Origin: Nostocales cyanobacterium HT-58-2
Lineage (GTDB): Bacteria; Cyanobacteriota; Cyanobacteriia; Cyanobacteriales; Nostocaceae
Direction: 5' to 3'
DNA: 64,000 nucleotides
Assembly: GCA_002163975.1 (NCBI GenBank)
Contig: CP019636.1
Span: 869,001-933,000, forward strand
Below are positions 9,293-18,400 of the stretch, piece after piece. The position numbers and the translations under genes are program-made. Within the stretch, counting starts at the first letter, position 1; each line of letters begins with the position of its first letter. A model generated the notes under the pieces. The model had not been told where the DNA came from. It made no database searches and saw only the letters and a program-made list of their open reading frames with translations.

Positions 9293-10744
9293 ATGTTATC
9301 GAGAAAACAAGTCAGTCAAATAACTCAATACTTCAATAAACAGTCACGCCATAACCGTCACCAAAGGTCGAATCGTTCTGTACTCATAGCATTGATACTT
9401 AGTTTCATCATCTTTTCCTGCACACATACCTCAGTATCAAACGTATCATCAGTCACTAAAGTTCCAAATGATGATGGCGTCTTGAAGATTTGGTGGGATA
9501 AAGGCTTGAATCTGGAAGAAGATAAAGCGCTCGAGCAGTTGGTCAGTCACTGGCAGAAACAAACTGGCAACAAAGTCAAGCTTTCTTTCTACATTAACGA
9601 TGAGCTACCACAGAAAGCTCAAAGGGCGGTTCTGGCTGGAAATCAGCCTGATATCATGATGAGTGCTGGGGGTGAAAGGTTATTAAATCCGCGTTTTGCC
9701 TGGGAAGGGAAACTGGCAGATGTCTCCGATGTGATTGAGCCTGTTAAGAACCTTTATCCTAAGCAAATACTCCAAGCTGTTCATTTTTATAACAAAACCA
9801 CAAAAAAGCGTAGCTACTATGCTGTTCCAATTCATCAAGCAACCATACACATCTTTTATTGGCGGGCTTTGCTGAGCCAAGTTGGTCGCGCCGAGAATGA
9901 CATTCCTCAAGACTGGGATGGATTCTGGGAGTTCTGGAAACAAGTGCAGCATGACCTGCACCAGCAAAAAAAGGAAATTTACGGATTAGGCTTGCCTTAC
10001 TCGATTGGATCTTCAGATACCTACTACTTTTTAGAGCAGCTTTTAGAAGCATACGATGTGCAAATTCTCGACTCGGAAGGGAAACTTACAGTTGATGAGC
10101 CTCAATTAAAGCAAAAAATTGCTAAAATTCTAGACTGGTATGCTAAATTTTACCAGCAGGGCTACGTGCCATCAGATGCCATCAAGTGGTTAAATCCAGA
10201 TAATAATCGCAGTTTGCTCAATCGCAAAGTGATGATGACGCCCAACGCCACGCTCTCAATTCCTTGTGCTGTACGCCACGATACCGACACATACTATCAC
10301 AAGCTTGGCATTCTAAAATTTCCGAAAAAACCTAATGGCAAGCCGATGCGCTATATATTCACCTCTAGGCAAGCAGTTTTGTTTGCCGAGTCAAAGAACC
10401 AACAAAAAGCTAAAAGCTTTCTTGCTTATTTGATTCAACCAGAGATAATAGGAAATTATCTTAAAGCTGCTGGAGGTTGTTCTTTGCCAGTGATAGAGTC
10501 TGTTTGGAAAGACCCTTTTTGGAGAGACCCAAGTGACCCACACATCTCAACTGCTGCTCAGACATTAATGGCAAGTCCAACTCGCCCATTTTATTCTGTA
10601 CAAAACCCAGCATATAGCGTGGTTCTAGATGAGAATGTCTGGGGCAAAGCTCTCAATCGAATTATTGTAGATGGTATTTCCCCAGAGCAAGCAGCCGATG
10701 AGGCGATCGCCCACATCCAAGAAATTTTTGACAAATGGCAGTGA
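9293..10744 (+). CDS. Extracellular solute-binding lipoprotein, family 1 (copy 5)
   Basis: A 483-residue paralogue with ATG start at 9293 and lipobox IFSC (Cys43). It keeps LKIWWDKGLNLEEDKALEQ-type and AWEGKLADVSDVIEP motifs and ends QEIFDKWQ. It is the last of the array, 112 bp before a hybrid histidine kinase on the same strand. That the array runs straight into a membrane sensor kinase, with no transporter genes, suggests these lipoproteins deliver ligand to the sensor. That is inference from order only. Confidence 0.85.
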   Translation: MLSRKQVSQITQYFNKQSRHNRHQRSNRSVLIALILSFIIFSCTHTSVSNVSSVTKVPNDDGVLKIWWDKGLNLEEDKALEQLVSHWQKQTGNKVKLSFYINDELPQKAQRAVLAGNQPDIMMSAGGERLLNPRFAWEGKLADVSDVIEPVKNLYPKQILQAVHFYNKTTKKRSYYAVPIHQATIHIFYWRALLSQVGRAENDIPQDWDGFWEFWKQVQHDLHQQKKEIYGLGLPYSIGSSDTYYFLEQLLEAYDVQILDSEGKLTVDEPQLKQKIAKILDWYAKFYQQGYVPSDAIKWLNPDNNRSLLNRKVMMTPNATLSIPCAVRHDTDTYYHKLGILKFPKKPNGKPMRYIFTSRQAVLFAESKNQQKAKSFLAYLIQPEIIGNYLKAAGGCSLPVIESVWKDPFWRDPSDPHISTAAQTLMASPTRPFYSVQNPAYSVVLDENVWGKALNRIIVDGISPEQAADEAIAHIQEIFDKWQ

Positions 10745-10856
10745 GCCAAACAGAAGGCAAACTTTATAACAAAAAATTATTTTTCAGAAATAAAGTGTTT
10801 GTATGAGTAGTAAACAAAAGGTCATAAGTTTTATAGAAAGAAAGCACTCATAACGT

Positions 10857-13370
10857 ATGAAGTTCTGGAATCAGCACTTAACTACGAAAGTTACCAGTTC
10901 CTTCCTCATCCTATCTCTGGTGACTGTGGGTGTAGTAGGAGGGGTTGCCTTCTTCAAAGCTAGGGAGGCTCTCAAACAGTCTGCTTTCAGTCAACTCAGT
11001 GTTTCTGCAGCGCTCAAGGAGGAAGAAATTACCCGTTGGTTTGAAGACCAACAACGAGATTTTCTCCTCACGACTCAATTTCCAGATGTACAAGCACATC
11101 TCAAGATACTCCTTAGTCGCGAAACATCTAGTGCAGAGTATAAGACTGCCAGCACAGTTCTCTTTCGTTATTTAACGAGTATAGTTAAGCTCAAACCCAA
11201 CCTTAAGGAAATTTTTATTCTTGACCGTAACAATAAAGTCATCTTATCCACAGATAAGCAACATGAAAAGCAGTATGAAGTTTTAGCCAACATAACTTAT
11301 ATAGAAAAGGTTGAGGCTAAAGATTCTTTTTCTCCAATTTTTTATGTCTCACCTGTCACTGGAAAGCCATCAGTGACCTTAGCGACACCTATACATAATG
11401 CAGCCGGGGCACGCATTGGCATCATCTTAGCTCATTTGAACTTAGAACGAATTGATCAGATAGTTCGAGAAAGCACAGGATTGGGCAAGAGTGGTGAGAC
11501 TTACTTGGTTGGCTCTTTGATCACCAAATACGCTTTTATATCTAAAGCAAAAGCCAACACGCAAGAATTTCCCGACGGAATACACAGCAAAGGCATTGAT
11601 GAGGCAATGAGCGGAATCAGTAGCCAAGATCTCTATAAAAACTATGCTCAAGTGCCAGTCATTGGAGTGTATCGCTGGCTCAATGACCAAGACCTTGCCT
11701 TAATGGTAGAGATGCAACAGGAAGAAGCGTTTGCCCCAGCTCGCCAACTAGCAGCGACGATTGTGATAGTAGGGTTAGTCTCAGCGGGATTTCTCTTAAT
11801 TGGAGTGATGTGGCTGACAAAACAATTGAAAATCTCTCGCGAGCAATTAGAAAATTACAGCCATAAGTTAGAACAAAAAGCTCATGAAGCGGAGGCGGCA
11901 AATCGTGCAAAAAGCGAATTTTTGGCGAACATGAGCCACGAACTTCGGACTCCTCTGAACACCATTCTTGGCTTTACGCAACTGATGACTCGCGATTCAT
12001 CTTTGCAGCCTGTACAGATGGAAAACTTGGAAATTATTAGTCGCAGTGGTGAGCATTTGCTGACTTTGATTAATGACGTCTTGTCCATGTCAAAAATTGA
12101 GGCAGGCAGAACGACACTGAATGAAAATAACTTTGATTTCTACTATCTGCTTGATTCTCTAGAAGAGATGTTTCAACTGAAAGCCGAATCTAAGGGTTTA
12201 CAGCTGATCTTCGAGCGCAGTCCTGACATTGTGCAATATGTGCGAACAGACGAGAGTAAATTACGTCAAGTCTTAATTAACCTCCTTGGTAACGCCATCA
12301 AATTTACTCAAGAAGGTGGTGTTGCTTTGCGAGTCAGACAGAGGGAAGAAAATAAACTACAGCAGCAAGAAGCATCACAAACCAGACAAAATTCCCAGAC
12401 TTCAAATCATAGCCCTCAACCATTCTCCTTCCTTTATTTTGAGGTCGAAGACAGTGGTCCTGGAATTGCACCTGCTGAGATGGAAAAGTTGTTTAAACCC
12501 TTTATTCAAACAGATACAGGGCGGAAATCTCAGCAAGGAACAGGTTTGGGTTTAACTATTAGCCAACAATTCGTACACCTGATGGCAGGGGAAATTACTG
12601 TTAGCAGTACTTTGGGGCAAGGAACGATTTTTTCCTTCAATATCCAATTTAGCCCAGCAGAAGGAGCTGAGGTTCCAACTCGACAGCACAAGCAACGGGT
12701 GATTGCTCTGGAGCCTAACCAACCTAAGTATCGTATCCTGATTGTGGAAGATAAATGGGAAAACCGTCAACTTTTAATCAAGATGCTGGGAACACTTGGC
12801 TTTGAAGTACGTGAAGCTGAAAATGGTCAAGAAGGGGTCAGTTTGTGGGAAACTTGGGAACCGCACCTCATTTTGATGGATATGCGGATGCCAGTGATGG
12901 ATGGGTATGCAGCTACTAAACACATTAAATCTCATTTAAAGGGACAAGCTACCACTATCATTGCTCTGACTGCTAGTGCTTTTGATGAGGAGCGAGCTGT
13001 GGTTTATGATGCAGGTTGCGATGACTTTGTAGGCAAACCTTTCCGAGAGGAAGTCATTTTGGAAAAAATCGCTCGGTATCTGGGCGTGCGTTATGTCTAT
13101 GCAGATAGTCATCAGTCATTGGTAAGTGACAGTTCACAAAAAGAAAAAAGCGAAAGCTATGTACTGAGTGCTGAAAGCTTAAATGTCATGCCTACTGAGT
13201 GGGTGACACAGCTACACCAGGCAGCACTGTGCACTGATGAAAGGCTCATTTTTAGCTTGCTTGAGCAAATTCCTGAAGAATCAACGCCTTTAGCCAATGC
13301 ACTGGCTGATTTGGTCAATAATTTTCGTATAGATAAAATTATCGATTTAACACAATCACACTCAGAATGA
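10857..13370 (+). CDS. Membrane hybrid histidine kinase with extracellular Cache sensor and C-terminal receiver
   Basis: A predicted 837-residue inner-membrane sensor. TM1 lies about residues 12-32, a double-Cache-like periplasmic sensor about 35-290, and TM2 about 298-320. No HAMP domain is evident: TM2 runs into a coiled coil. HisKA has the NMSHELRTPLN motif with phospho-acceptor His361, followed by a HATPase domain with DSGPGI and GTGLGLT boxes, then a receiver with DMRMP and phospho-acceptor Asp675. A poorly conserved tail of about 90 residues follows, possibly an Hpt-like remnant. It lies after five solute-binding lipoproteins and overlaps the next response regulator by 4 bp (ATGA), so the two are translationally coupled. 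The signal is presumably a periplasmic small molecule, bound directly or through the lipoproteins. Confidence 0.9.
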   Translation: MKFWNQHLTTKVTSSFLILSLVTVGVVGGVAFFKAREALKQSAFSQLSVSAALKEEEITRWFEDQQRDFLLTTQFPDVQAHLKILLSRETSSAEYKTASTVLFRYLTSIVKLKPNLKEIFILDRNNKVILSTDKQHEKQYEVLANITYIEKVEAKDSFSPIFYVSPVTGKPSVTLATPIHNAAGARIGIILAHLNLERIDQIVRESTGLGKSGETYLVGSLITKYAFISKAKANTQEFPDGIHSKGIDEAMSGISSQDLYKNYAQVPVIGVYRWLNDQDLALMVEMQQEEAFAPARQLAATIVIVGLVSAGFLLIGVMWLTKQLKISREQLENYSHKLEQKAHEAEAANRAKSEFLANMSHELRTPLNTILGFTQLMTRDSSLQPVQMENLEIISRSGEHLLTLINDVLSMSKIEAGRTTLNENNFDFYYLLDSLEEMFQLKAESKGLQLIFERSPDIVQYVRTDESKLRQVLINLLGNAIKFTQEGGVALRVRQREENKLQQQEASQTRQNSQTSNHSPQPFSFLYFEVEDSGPGIAPAEMEKLFKPFIQTDTGRKSQQGTGLGLTISQQFVHLMAGEITVSSTLGQGTIFSFNIQFSPAEGAEVPTRQHKQRVIALEPNQPKYRILIVEDKWENRQLLIKMLGTLGFEVREAENGQEGVSLWETWEPHLILMDMRMPVMDGYAATKHIKSHLKGQATTIIALTASAFDEERAVVYDAGCDDFVGKPFREEVILEKIARYLGVRYVYADSHQSLVSDSSQKEKSESYVLSAESLNVMPTEWVTQLHQAALCTDERLIFSLLEQIPEESTPLANALADLVNNFRIDKIIDLTQSHSE

Positions 13371-14200
13371 ACGATAATCTAGCCCAGCAGCCCAAAGCAA
13401 ATATTCTTGTCGTTGATGATACACCTGACAATTTGCGACTTTTATCAGCCATGCTGACTCAGCTAGGATATGAAGTTCGGAGAGTGATTAACGGACAAAC
13501 CGCATTGAAGACAGCACAAGCTGCCCCGCCAGACCTTATTTTGCTCGACATCATGATGCCAGATATGAATGGTTATGAGGTCTGTCAACACCTGAAAGCT
13601 TCACCCCTGACTCGCGATATCCCAATCATTTTTATTAGCGCCTTAGATGAAGTCCTCGATAAAGTCAAAGCTTTTGCCGTTGGTGGGGTAGACTACATCA
13701 CCAAACCGTTTAGTGAAGAAGAAGTTTTTGCTCGTGTCGAAAATAACCTGACTATCCGGAGGTTACAAAAGCAACTGACTGAGCAAAATGCCAGGTTGCA
13801 ACAAGAGATTAGCATTAGCGAAGCTTCCCGAAATGCTCGCCAAGAAGTAGAAACAGCACTACGGCTCTCGCAGTTTTATTTAGACAGGTTCAAGGATTGT
13901 GTCTTTTTTGTCAATTCGGAAGCCCAATTTGTTTATGTGAATGAAGCAGCCTGTCTGACTCTGGGCTACTCCCGCGAACAACTGCTAGCCATGACTGTTC
14001 ACGACATCGACCCAAATTTTCCGGCAGCAAATTGGCTGTCACAGATTCAGGAATTGAAACAACAAGGCTCTTATACCTTTGAAACGACTCACCTCACTCA
14101 AGATGGTCGGGAAATCAGCGTGGAAGTCACTGGTGATTATTTAGAGTTTAACGGTCAGGAATACTTCTGTAGCAGTGTCCGCTATATCTCCCAACTTTGA
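13367..14200 (+). CDS. Response regulator with REC and PAS domains
   Basis: A 277-residue protein. The receiver domain occupies about residues 12-130, with LILLDIMMP, phospho-acceptor Asp61 and a conserved TKPF lysine. A short coiled linker (about 130-165) leads to one PAS domain (about 165-277) with FVYVNEAACLTLGYS. The protein stops right after PAS; related cyanobacterial proteins often continue into a kinase or cyclase domain, so it is either a single-domain signalling relay or a shortened form. It overlaps the upstream hybrid kinase by 4 bp and is very likely its phosphotransfer partner. No DNA-binding domain is present, so the output is unknown. Confidence 0.88.
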   Translation: MNDNLAQQPKANILVVDDTPDNLRLLSAMLTQLGYEVRRVINGQTALKTAQAAPPDLILLDIMMPDMNGYEVCQHLKASPLTRDIPIIFISALDEVLDKVKAFAVGGVDYITKPFSEEEVFARVENNLTIRRLQKQLTEQNARLQQEISISEASRNARQEVETALRLSQFYLDRFKDCVFFVNSEAQFVYVNEAACLTLGYSREQLLAMTVHDIDPNFPAANWLSQIQELKQQGSYTFETTHLTQDGREISVEVTGDYLEFNGQEYFCSSVRYISQL

Positions 14201-14425
14201 ACTGTCATTTTTCTACTCTCAGTTCTGGGTGGATGTAGCGAGTTACAACTTTTGTGTCTTCCATCACTTATCTTTATTAATTTGAAAACAAATAACATTT
14301 GCTTCCAACCGTATTCTTACCTAAATTGAAGATTAGGAAATGAGTTCAGCACTGACACAATAAGACAACCCACAAGCAAGTTAATAACTCAATTTTCTCA
14401 GGTAACGGTTGACAAGAGACGTAAA

Positions 14426-15067
14426 ATGAAAACTCAGAAAACCTCCACAACTAAAACTATTGTAGAACTTCCTCACACAGAGCAACACGCTTCAACTGAA
14501 TTATCAAAGCAACCACACACCCTATCTCAACCAACTTTTGGTCAGCGCCTTGCAGACGCTATGGCAGCTAAAGTGGGTTCTTGGAGCTTCCTCACTGTGC
14601 AGACAGGTATCCTGGCAACATGGGTTGGTATGAACATGATGCCCGGAGTACCGCACTGGGACGAACAGCCATTTATTTTGCTCAACTTAGTCTTCTCTTT
14701 TGCCTCTGCTTACACTGCGCCAGTTGTGCTGATGAGCCAGAACCGTCAGTCAGAAGAAGACCGCAAAAATTCCGAAATTGACCATGCAATAAACCGCAAA
14801 GCAGCATATGGTATTGAACTACTGCACGAGAAAATAGATCAGTTAGAAAAACAACATCGTTTAGAGTTAGCGCAACTACTGGAACAGCAACGGCAATATC
14901 TTCAAGAACTCAGAGCAAATGTTAATTCAACCCCACAAGAAAAAGTGGAGAGCGAAGCGTTAGATAACACAACTACAAATGAAGTTGAAAACACTAATCT
15001 CATCTATCTCAAGCCGCTTCTAGATAGTCACAAAGTTGTGGTCAAAGTAGCCAGCAAAGCAAAATAA
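14426..15067 (+). CDS. DUF1003 family membrane protein
   Basis: A 213-residue protein with the DUF1003 pattern: two membrane segments in the centre (about residues 50-75 and 82-105), preceded by a polar N-terminus and followed by SQNRQSEEDR and a long charged coiled tail. The biochemical role of the family is not established. It is 47 bp upstream of a CadD-like exporter in the same direction, so the two may be co-transcribed. ATG 14426 is the first good start. Confidence 0.8.
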   Translation: MKTQKTSTTKTIVELPHTEQHASTELSKQPHTLSQPTFGQRLADAMAAKVGSWSFLTVQTGILATWVGMNMMPGVPHWDEQPFILLNLVFSFASAYTAPVVLMSQNRQSEEDRKNSEIDHAINRKAAYGIELLHEKIDQLEKQHRLELAQLLEQQRQYLQELRANVNSTPQEKVESEALDNTTTNEVENTNLIYLKPLLDSHKVVVKVASKAK

Positions 15068-15114
15068 GTGCAATATCTAAAATTCCTCAAAGCAAATTTT
15101 TCTGGGAACTCCAC

Positions 15115-15798
15115 ATGAGTACATTAATAACTGCCATCCCCACAGGTGTTGCTGCTTTTGTAGCTACTAACCTTGATGATATTGTCATTCTCACCCTGCT
15201 ATTTTCTCAGGTAAATACTACACTTCGTTATCGCCACATTGTAGTAGGGCAGTATCTTGGCTTCACTGTGTTGGTTGCTATTAGTCTGCTGGGGTTTTTC
15301 GGAAGCTTTATGCTGCCAAGTGTTTGGACAGATATCTCTGGTTTTATTCCCATTGCTGTTGGTCTGAATCGTCTAGTCAATCTGGATGAGGATGATTCAG
15401 ATGAAAAGCCAGCAACGCGGTCTTCTCTTTTCTTCTCTAATCGTCGTTTGTTATCTGCTCATATATACAGTGTAGCAGCTGTTACCTTGGCTATTGGCGG
15501 TGACAATATTGGAATCTATACGCCGTTGTTTGCCAACACGAAATTAACAAGTTTGCTAGTCATTTTAATTGTCTTCTTTTTGCTCGTTGGAGTCTTGTGC
15601 TACTCAGCTTATCTATTAACTCACCAAAAAGCGATCGCTCTCATGATTGAGCACTACAGTAACTCGCTAGTACCATTCCTCTTAATTGGTTTAGGTGTGT
15701 TTATTGCCTTGGACAATTACACGATAGCACTGTTATCTGTTGCAGTTGTGTTTCTTGGCTGGATAAGTTTTGATAGACTCCGCCGCGTATCCCTTTAG
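15115..15798 (+). CDS. CadD-like transporter (copy 1)
   Basis: A 227-residue membrane protein of the Cad (cadmium resistance transporter, CadD/LysE-related) family. It opens with the family motif ATNLDDIVILTLLFSQVN, continues with RHIVVGQYLGF, and has about six membrane segments in two halves, the second starting near GGDNIGIYTPLFA. Family members export divalent cadmium or related cations; the true substrate here is unknown. Five copies occur in this window. It follows the DUF1003 gene by 47 bp and precedes a small secreted protein whose homologues also sit near other CadD copies. Confidence 0.85.
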   Translation: MSTLITAIPTGVAAFVATNLDDIVILTLLFSQVNTTLRYRHIVVGQYLGFTVLVAISLLGFFGSFMLPSVWTDISGFIPIAVGLNRLVNLDEDDSDEKPATRSSLFFSNRRLLSAHIYSVAAVTLAIGGDNIGIYTPLFANTKLTSLLVILIVFFLLVGVLCYSAYLLTHQKAIALMIEHYSNSLVPFLLIGLGVFIALDNYTIALLSVAVVFLGWISFDRLRRVSL

Positions 15799-16098
15799 CA
15801 AAGTAAGCAAGCCAAGATATGAATTTTTGCCTCTAAATTATCAAACAAAATTTTTCCTCAATTTCATCATTCATCATCTTTAAGTAAGATTTTCTAGTGA
15901 AGAAAGAAACAAAATACGAATATTAAAAAAAGACAAAAATAATTTTAATGATTTTGATAAATGATATTGTTTGATGAAGTAAAACATAGTTAGATATAGT
16001 AGGGTTTGTCTATTAAATTAGAGAAAACTTTTCCAAATGAACAATATAATTTAAGTGGAAAAGACTCATTCCTCTCAAATAGAATTAAGGAGAAAATC
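15799..16098. other. A+T-rich intergenic stretch
   Basis: About 300 bp between the CadD gene and the secreted-protein gene. It is strongly A+T-rich and probably holds the promoter of the downstream gene. No open frame, hairpin terminator or known motif could be identified. Confidence 0.5.
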
Positions 16099-16743
16099 GT
16101 GAAAATCTTCAAGGCAATTTTGGTGTTTCTTTTCCTGCTGGTCAATTTAGTTATTGCTCAGCCTTCCTTTGCAGATCCCATTGCCAAAAAAAGCCCTGAG
16201 TATACTGAGATTAATCAACAGCTCAATCAACTTGTACAAGCAAGGAGTAATCCATCAGCTGTTGGTTACAACAGCGCTGAGGAACTCCAAAAGAAAATCT
16301 CTGATTTGCAGTTCCAGAAATATGTTATGGAAACCACAGAAGACTGGGGTGTTTGCCGCAATGAAACTGGAAGAACATTAGCTGTCTACGCTCACAAGCC
16401 CAGCAAATATGGTACTCCTGCGAACACGCTTTTCTATCTGGGAAATGGTCAAAAGACAGACGATGAATGGGACTGTGATGGTCTTTACGTGCCGGGTGGT
16501 GTGAACGTAGCTGGTATCACTGTTCCATCTGGAGAAAATCAAGAGCCAGGATTAGAGCAGCCTCTATTTATCAAGATTGTGGATGGAACCAAGTTAATAG
16601 CTAGAACTAATCCCTTAACTGGTGAAATTGAACTGAATGCCCCTCCTGCTGGAGTCTTCCAAGCAGGCGAGTTAAACCCAGCAGTTCCAAATTTGTCCCA
16701 GGCACAAATCGATGCACAAGTTCCCAATGCACCAATTGATTAA
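16099..16743 (+). CDS. Conserved secreted protein of unknown function (copy 1)
   Basis: A 214-residue protein. The GTG start at 16099 is chosen over an upstream TTG because an AAGGAG ribosome site lies 5-10 bases before it and because the paralogue at 49188-49841 starts at the same point. It has a signal peptide (LVFLFLLVNLVIAQPSFA) and a mature region with a coiled segment (KSPEYTEINQQLNQL), two conserved cysteines (GVCRNETG and WDCDGLYVP) and a Pro/Ala-rich end. The two cysteines may form a periplasmic disulfide. I do not recognise the family. A full paralogue and a decayed third copy lie elsewhere in the window, each near a CadD-like gene. Confidence 0.75.
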   Translation: MKIFKAILVFLFLLVNLVIAQPSFADPIAKKSPEYTEINQQLNQLVQARSNPSAVGYNSAEELQKKISDLQFQKYVMETTEDWGVCRNETGRTLAVYAHKPSKYGTPANTLFYLGNGQKTDDEWDCDGLYVPGGVNVAGITVPSGENQEPGLEQPLFIKIVDGTKLIARTNPLTGEIELNAPPAGVFQAGELNPAVPNLSQAQIDAQVPNAPID

Positions 16744-16759
16744 TTAAATGTGTAGGATT

Positions 16760-16832
16760 TGTGGCGCAGTGCCTTGCGCCACAACAGAGGTAGGGTGTGG
16801 TGATCAAAGAAGTCACCCACCCTACATTTTTT
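16760..16832. terminator. Two hairpins between convergent genes
   Basis: The first hairpin pairs GTGGCGCA (16761-16768) with TGCGCCAC (16775-16782). The second pairs GTAGGGTG (16790-16797) with CACCCTAC (16818-16825) and is followed by a T-run (16827-16832). Both lie between the stop codons of convergent genes and probably end transcription from the left; the second also resembles dispersed cyanobacterial repeats. Confidence 0.6.
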
Positions 16833-17943
16833 AGCGTTTGCCTCCTTGAATCTGGTCAAAAATAGTTCCATCTGCAAAAAACTTCTTCTGAACTGCGTCC
16901 CAGCCGCCGAAGTTTCCAACTGTGTAGAGTTTCCCAATCTTTGGAAACTGCTTTTGTGTCTCGCTAGCTACTGTAGAATTCACAGGGCGAAATCCGACTT
17001 TGGCAAATTCTCGCTGTGCCTCTGGTGTGTATAGGAACTTGACAAAAGCTTCCGCCACTTGGCGAGTCCCGCGTTTATCCACGACCTTATCTACTACAGC
17101 AACCGGGGCATCAATGGAAATATTGACTTGAGGAATCACTGAGGGATTCTTAGATTCGCCTTTTTGTTTAGCTAAAATCTCCTCATTCTCATAGTTCAAC
17201 AATACGTCTCCCTGATTTCGCTTATAGAAAGTATCACTGGCTTCCCGCGCATCCTTTGGCAGCACAGGGACATTTTTGTAAACCTTAGAGACATAATCAA
17301 GAGCTTTTGCCTCATTTCCTCCAGATTGAGTCACTGCACCCCACAGTCCCAAGAAGTTCCAACGAGCACCACCAGAGGTCTTGGGATTAGCAGTGATGAC
17401 GGTGACTCCTGGTTTCACCAAGTCTTCCCAGGTTTTGATGCCTTTTGGATTGCCTGGACGAGTCACCAGCGCAACTACTGACTTGGTGACAACAGCATTG
17501 TTAGGAGCTTCTTTTTCCCAGCCGGGACCGATTAACCCAGCCTTCTGGATTTGGTCTATATCCAGTCCGAGGGCGAGCGCTACCACATCTGCTTCTAAAC
17601 CATCAATGACTGCTCGTGCTTGGGAACCAGAGCCACCATAACTTTCACGGAAAGTTACATCCTGCTTACGCTCTTGTTTCCATTTTTTGACGAACAGAGG
17701 AATGATTCTTGAATAAGCTTCCTTAGTCACAGCGTAGGAAACCAGGGTTAATTCAAGTGGTTTTTGGTTCTGACTAATCAGCTCAGGTTTCTTGCTGAAA
17801 GATGGGTTTTGCGAGACAATTCCAGCATAGACGGGCGCGATCGCGCTGACACTCAAACCTGCGGCAATGAGCAGGGTACGAGTACGGGTTGAAGACTTTT
17901 GCGACGGTTTCAACAAAGACTTTAAAGCATTAAGTGGATGCAT
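16831..17943 (-). CDS. sbp: Sulfate-binding periplasmic protein, non-lipidated
   Basis: A 370-residue sulfate/thiosulfate ABC transporter binding protein. A signal peptide ends near PVYAG (about residue 41) with no lipobox Cys. The mature part has the family motifs TLVSYAVTKEAY, SYGGSGSQARAVIDGLEADVV, KTSGGARWNFL and LLNYENE. It captures sulfate for the CysTWA importer encoded downstream of sbpA. It is a solo gene, transcribed away from the island, with a TACGGTA motif 27 bp upstream of its start. It is a second, secreted counterpart of the lipoprotein sbpA and probably shares the same permease. Confidence 0.92.
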   Translation of the reverse strand: MHPLNALKSLLKPSQKSSTRTRTLLIAAGLSVSAIAPVYAGIVSQNPSFSKKPELISQNQKPLELTLVSYAVTKEAYSRIIPLFVKKWKQERKQDVTFRESYGGSGSQARAVIDGLEADVVALALGLDIDQIQKAGLIGPGWEKEAPNNAVVTKSVVALVTRPGNPKGIKTWEDLVKPGVTVITANPKTSGGARWNFLGLWGAVTQSGGNEAKALDYVSKVYKNVPVLPKDAREASDTFYKRNQGDVLLNYENEEILAKQKGESKNPSVIPQVNISIDAPVAVVDKVVDKRGTRQVAEAFVKFLYTPEAQREFAKVGFRPVNSTVASETQKQFPKIGKLYTVGNFGGWDAVQKKFFADGTIFDQIQGGKR

Positions 17944-17969
17944 GATTGACTACCCCTCACAATTTTAAA

Positions 17970-17988
17970 TACGGTAATTTGGTAGGAA
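17970..17988. promoter_or_regulatory. TACGGTA-type putative operator upstream of sbp
   Basis: The sequence TACGGTAATTTGGTAGG matches the shared motif found before several sulfur-related genes in this window. It is 27 bp from the sbp start. The reverse strand reads TACCGT, which could alternatively serve as a -10 box (TAnnnT). Confidence 0.45.
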
Positions 17989-18149
17989 AATGACTTTATT
18001 GATTTAATACAATTTCACATACCAATACAAAAATCAAGTGTCTGTGCTACTTAATACTTGCAAAATGAACTAATTTGTTAAGAGTAGGTGTGGTCAAGCC
18101 AAGCAATCGAAGCGAGTTTGGCGACTTATACTTATAGGAAGTATTTTTC

Positions 18150-18187
18150 CTAGGGGCAAATCACAACCCCTAGCCTATAGTTTTTTT
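18150..18187 (+). terminator. Hairpin with T-run in the sbp/amidotransferase gap
   Basis: CTAGGGG (18150-18156) pairs with CCCCTAG (18167-18173), and a run of seven T starts at 18180. It sits between divergent genes where no plus-strand gene precedes it, so it could end an antisense or small transcript, or be a repeat. The rest of the 457-bp gap shows only the sbp operator. Confidence 0.35.
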
Positions 18188-18400
18188 ACTGAAAAAGTGC
18201 TGTTGGGCAACTGGCATTGTGAGCTGTAGGGTGAGGAGTTAAGTGAAGAATATTTCCTACACTCCATTGTTTTCGCCAATCTTCTACAAAACTGGATTAT
18301 CAACTTCTGTAGATTGATGCATTCGTTCCAGATTGGTTGAGTCAATCTGGAGTATGTTGATCCCACAGCCATTAGTCTAAAGTGCGGAGTTCCAACATCC

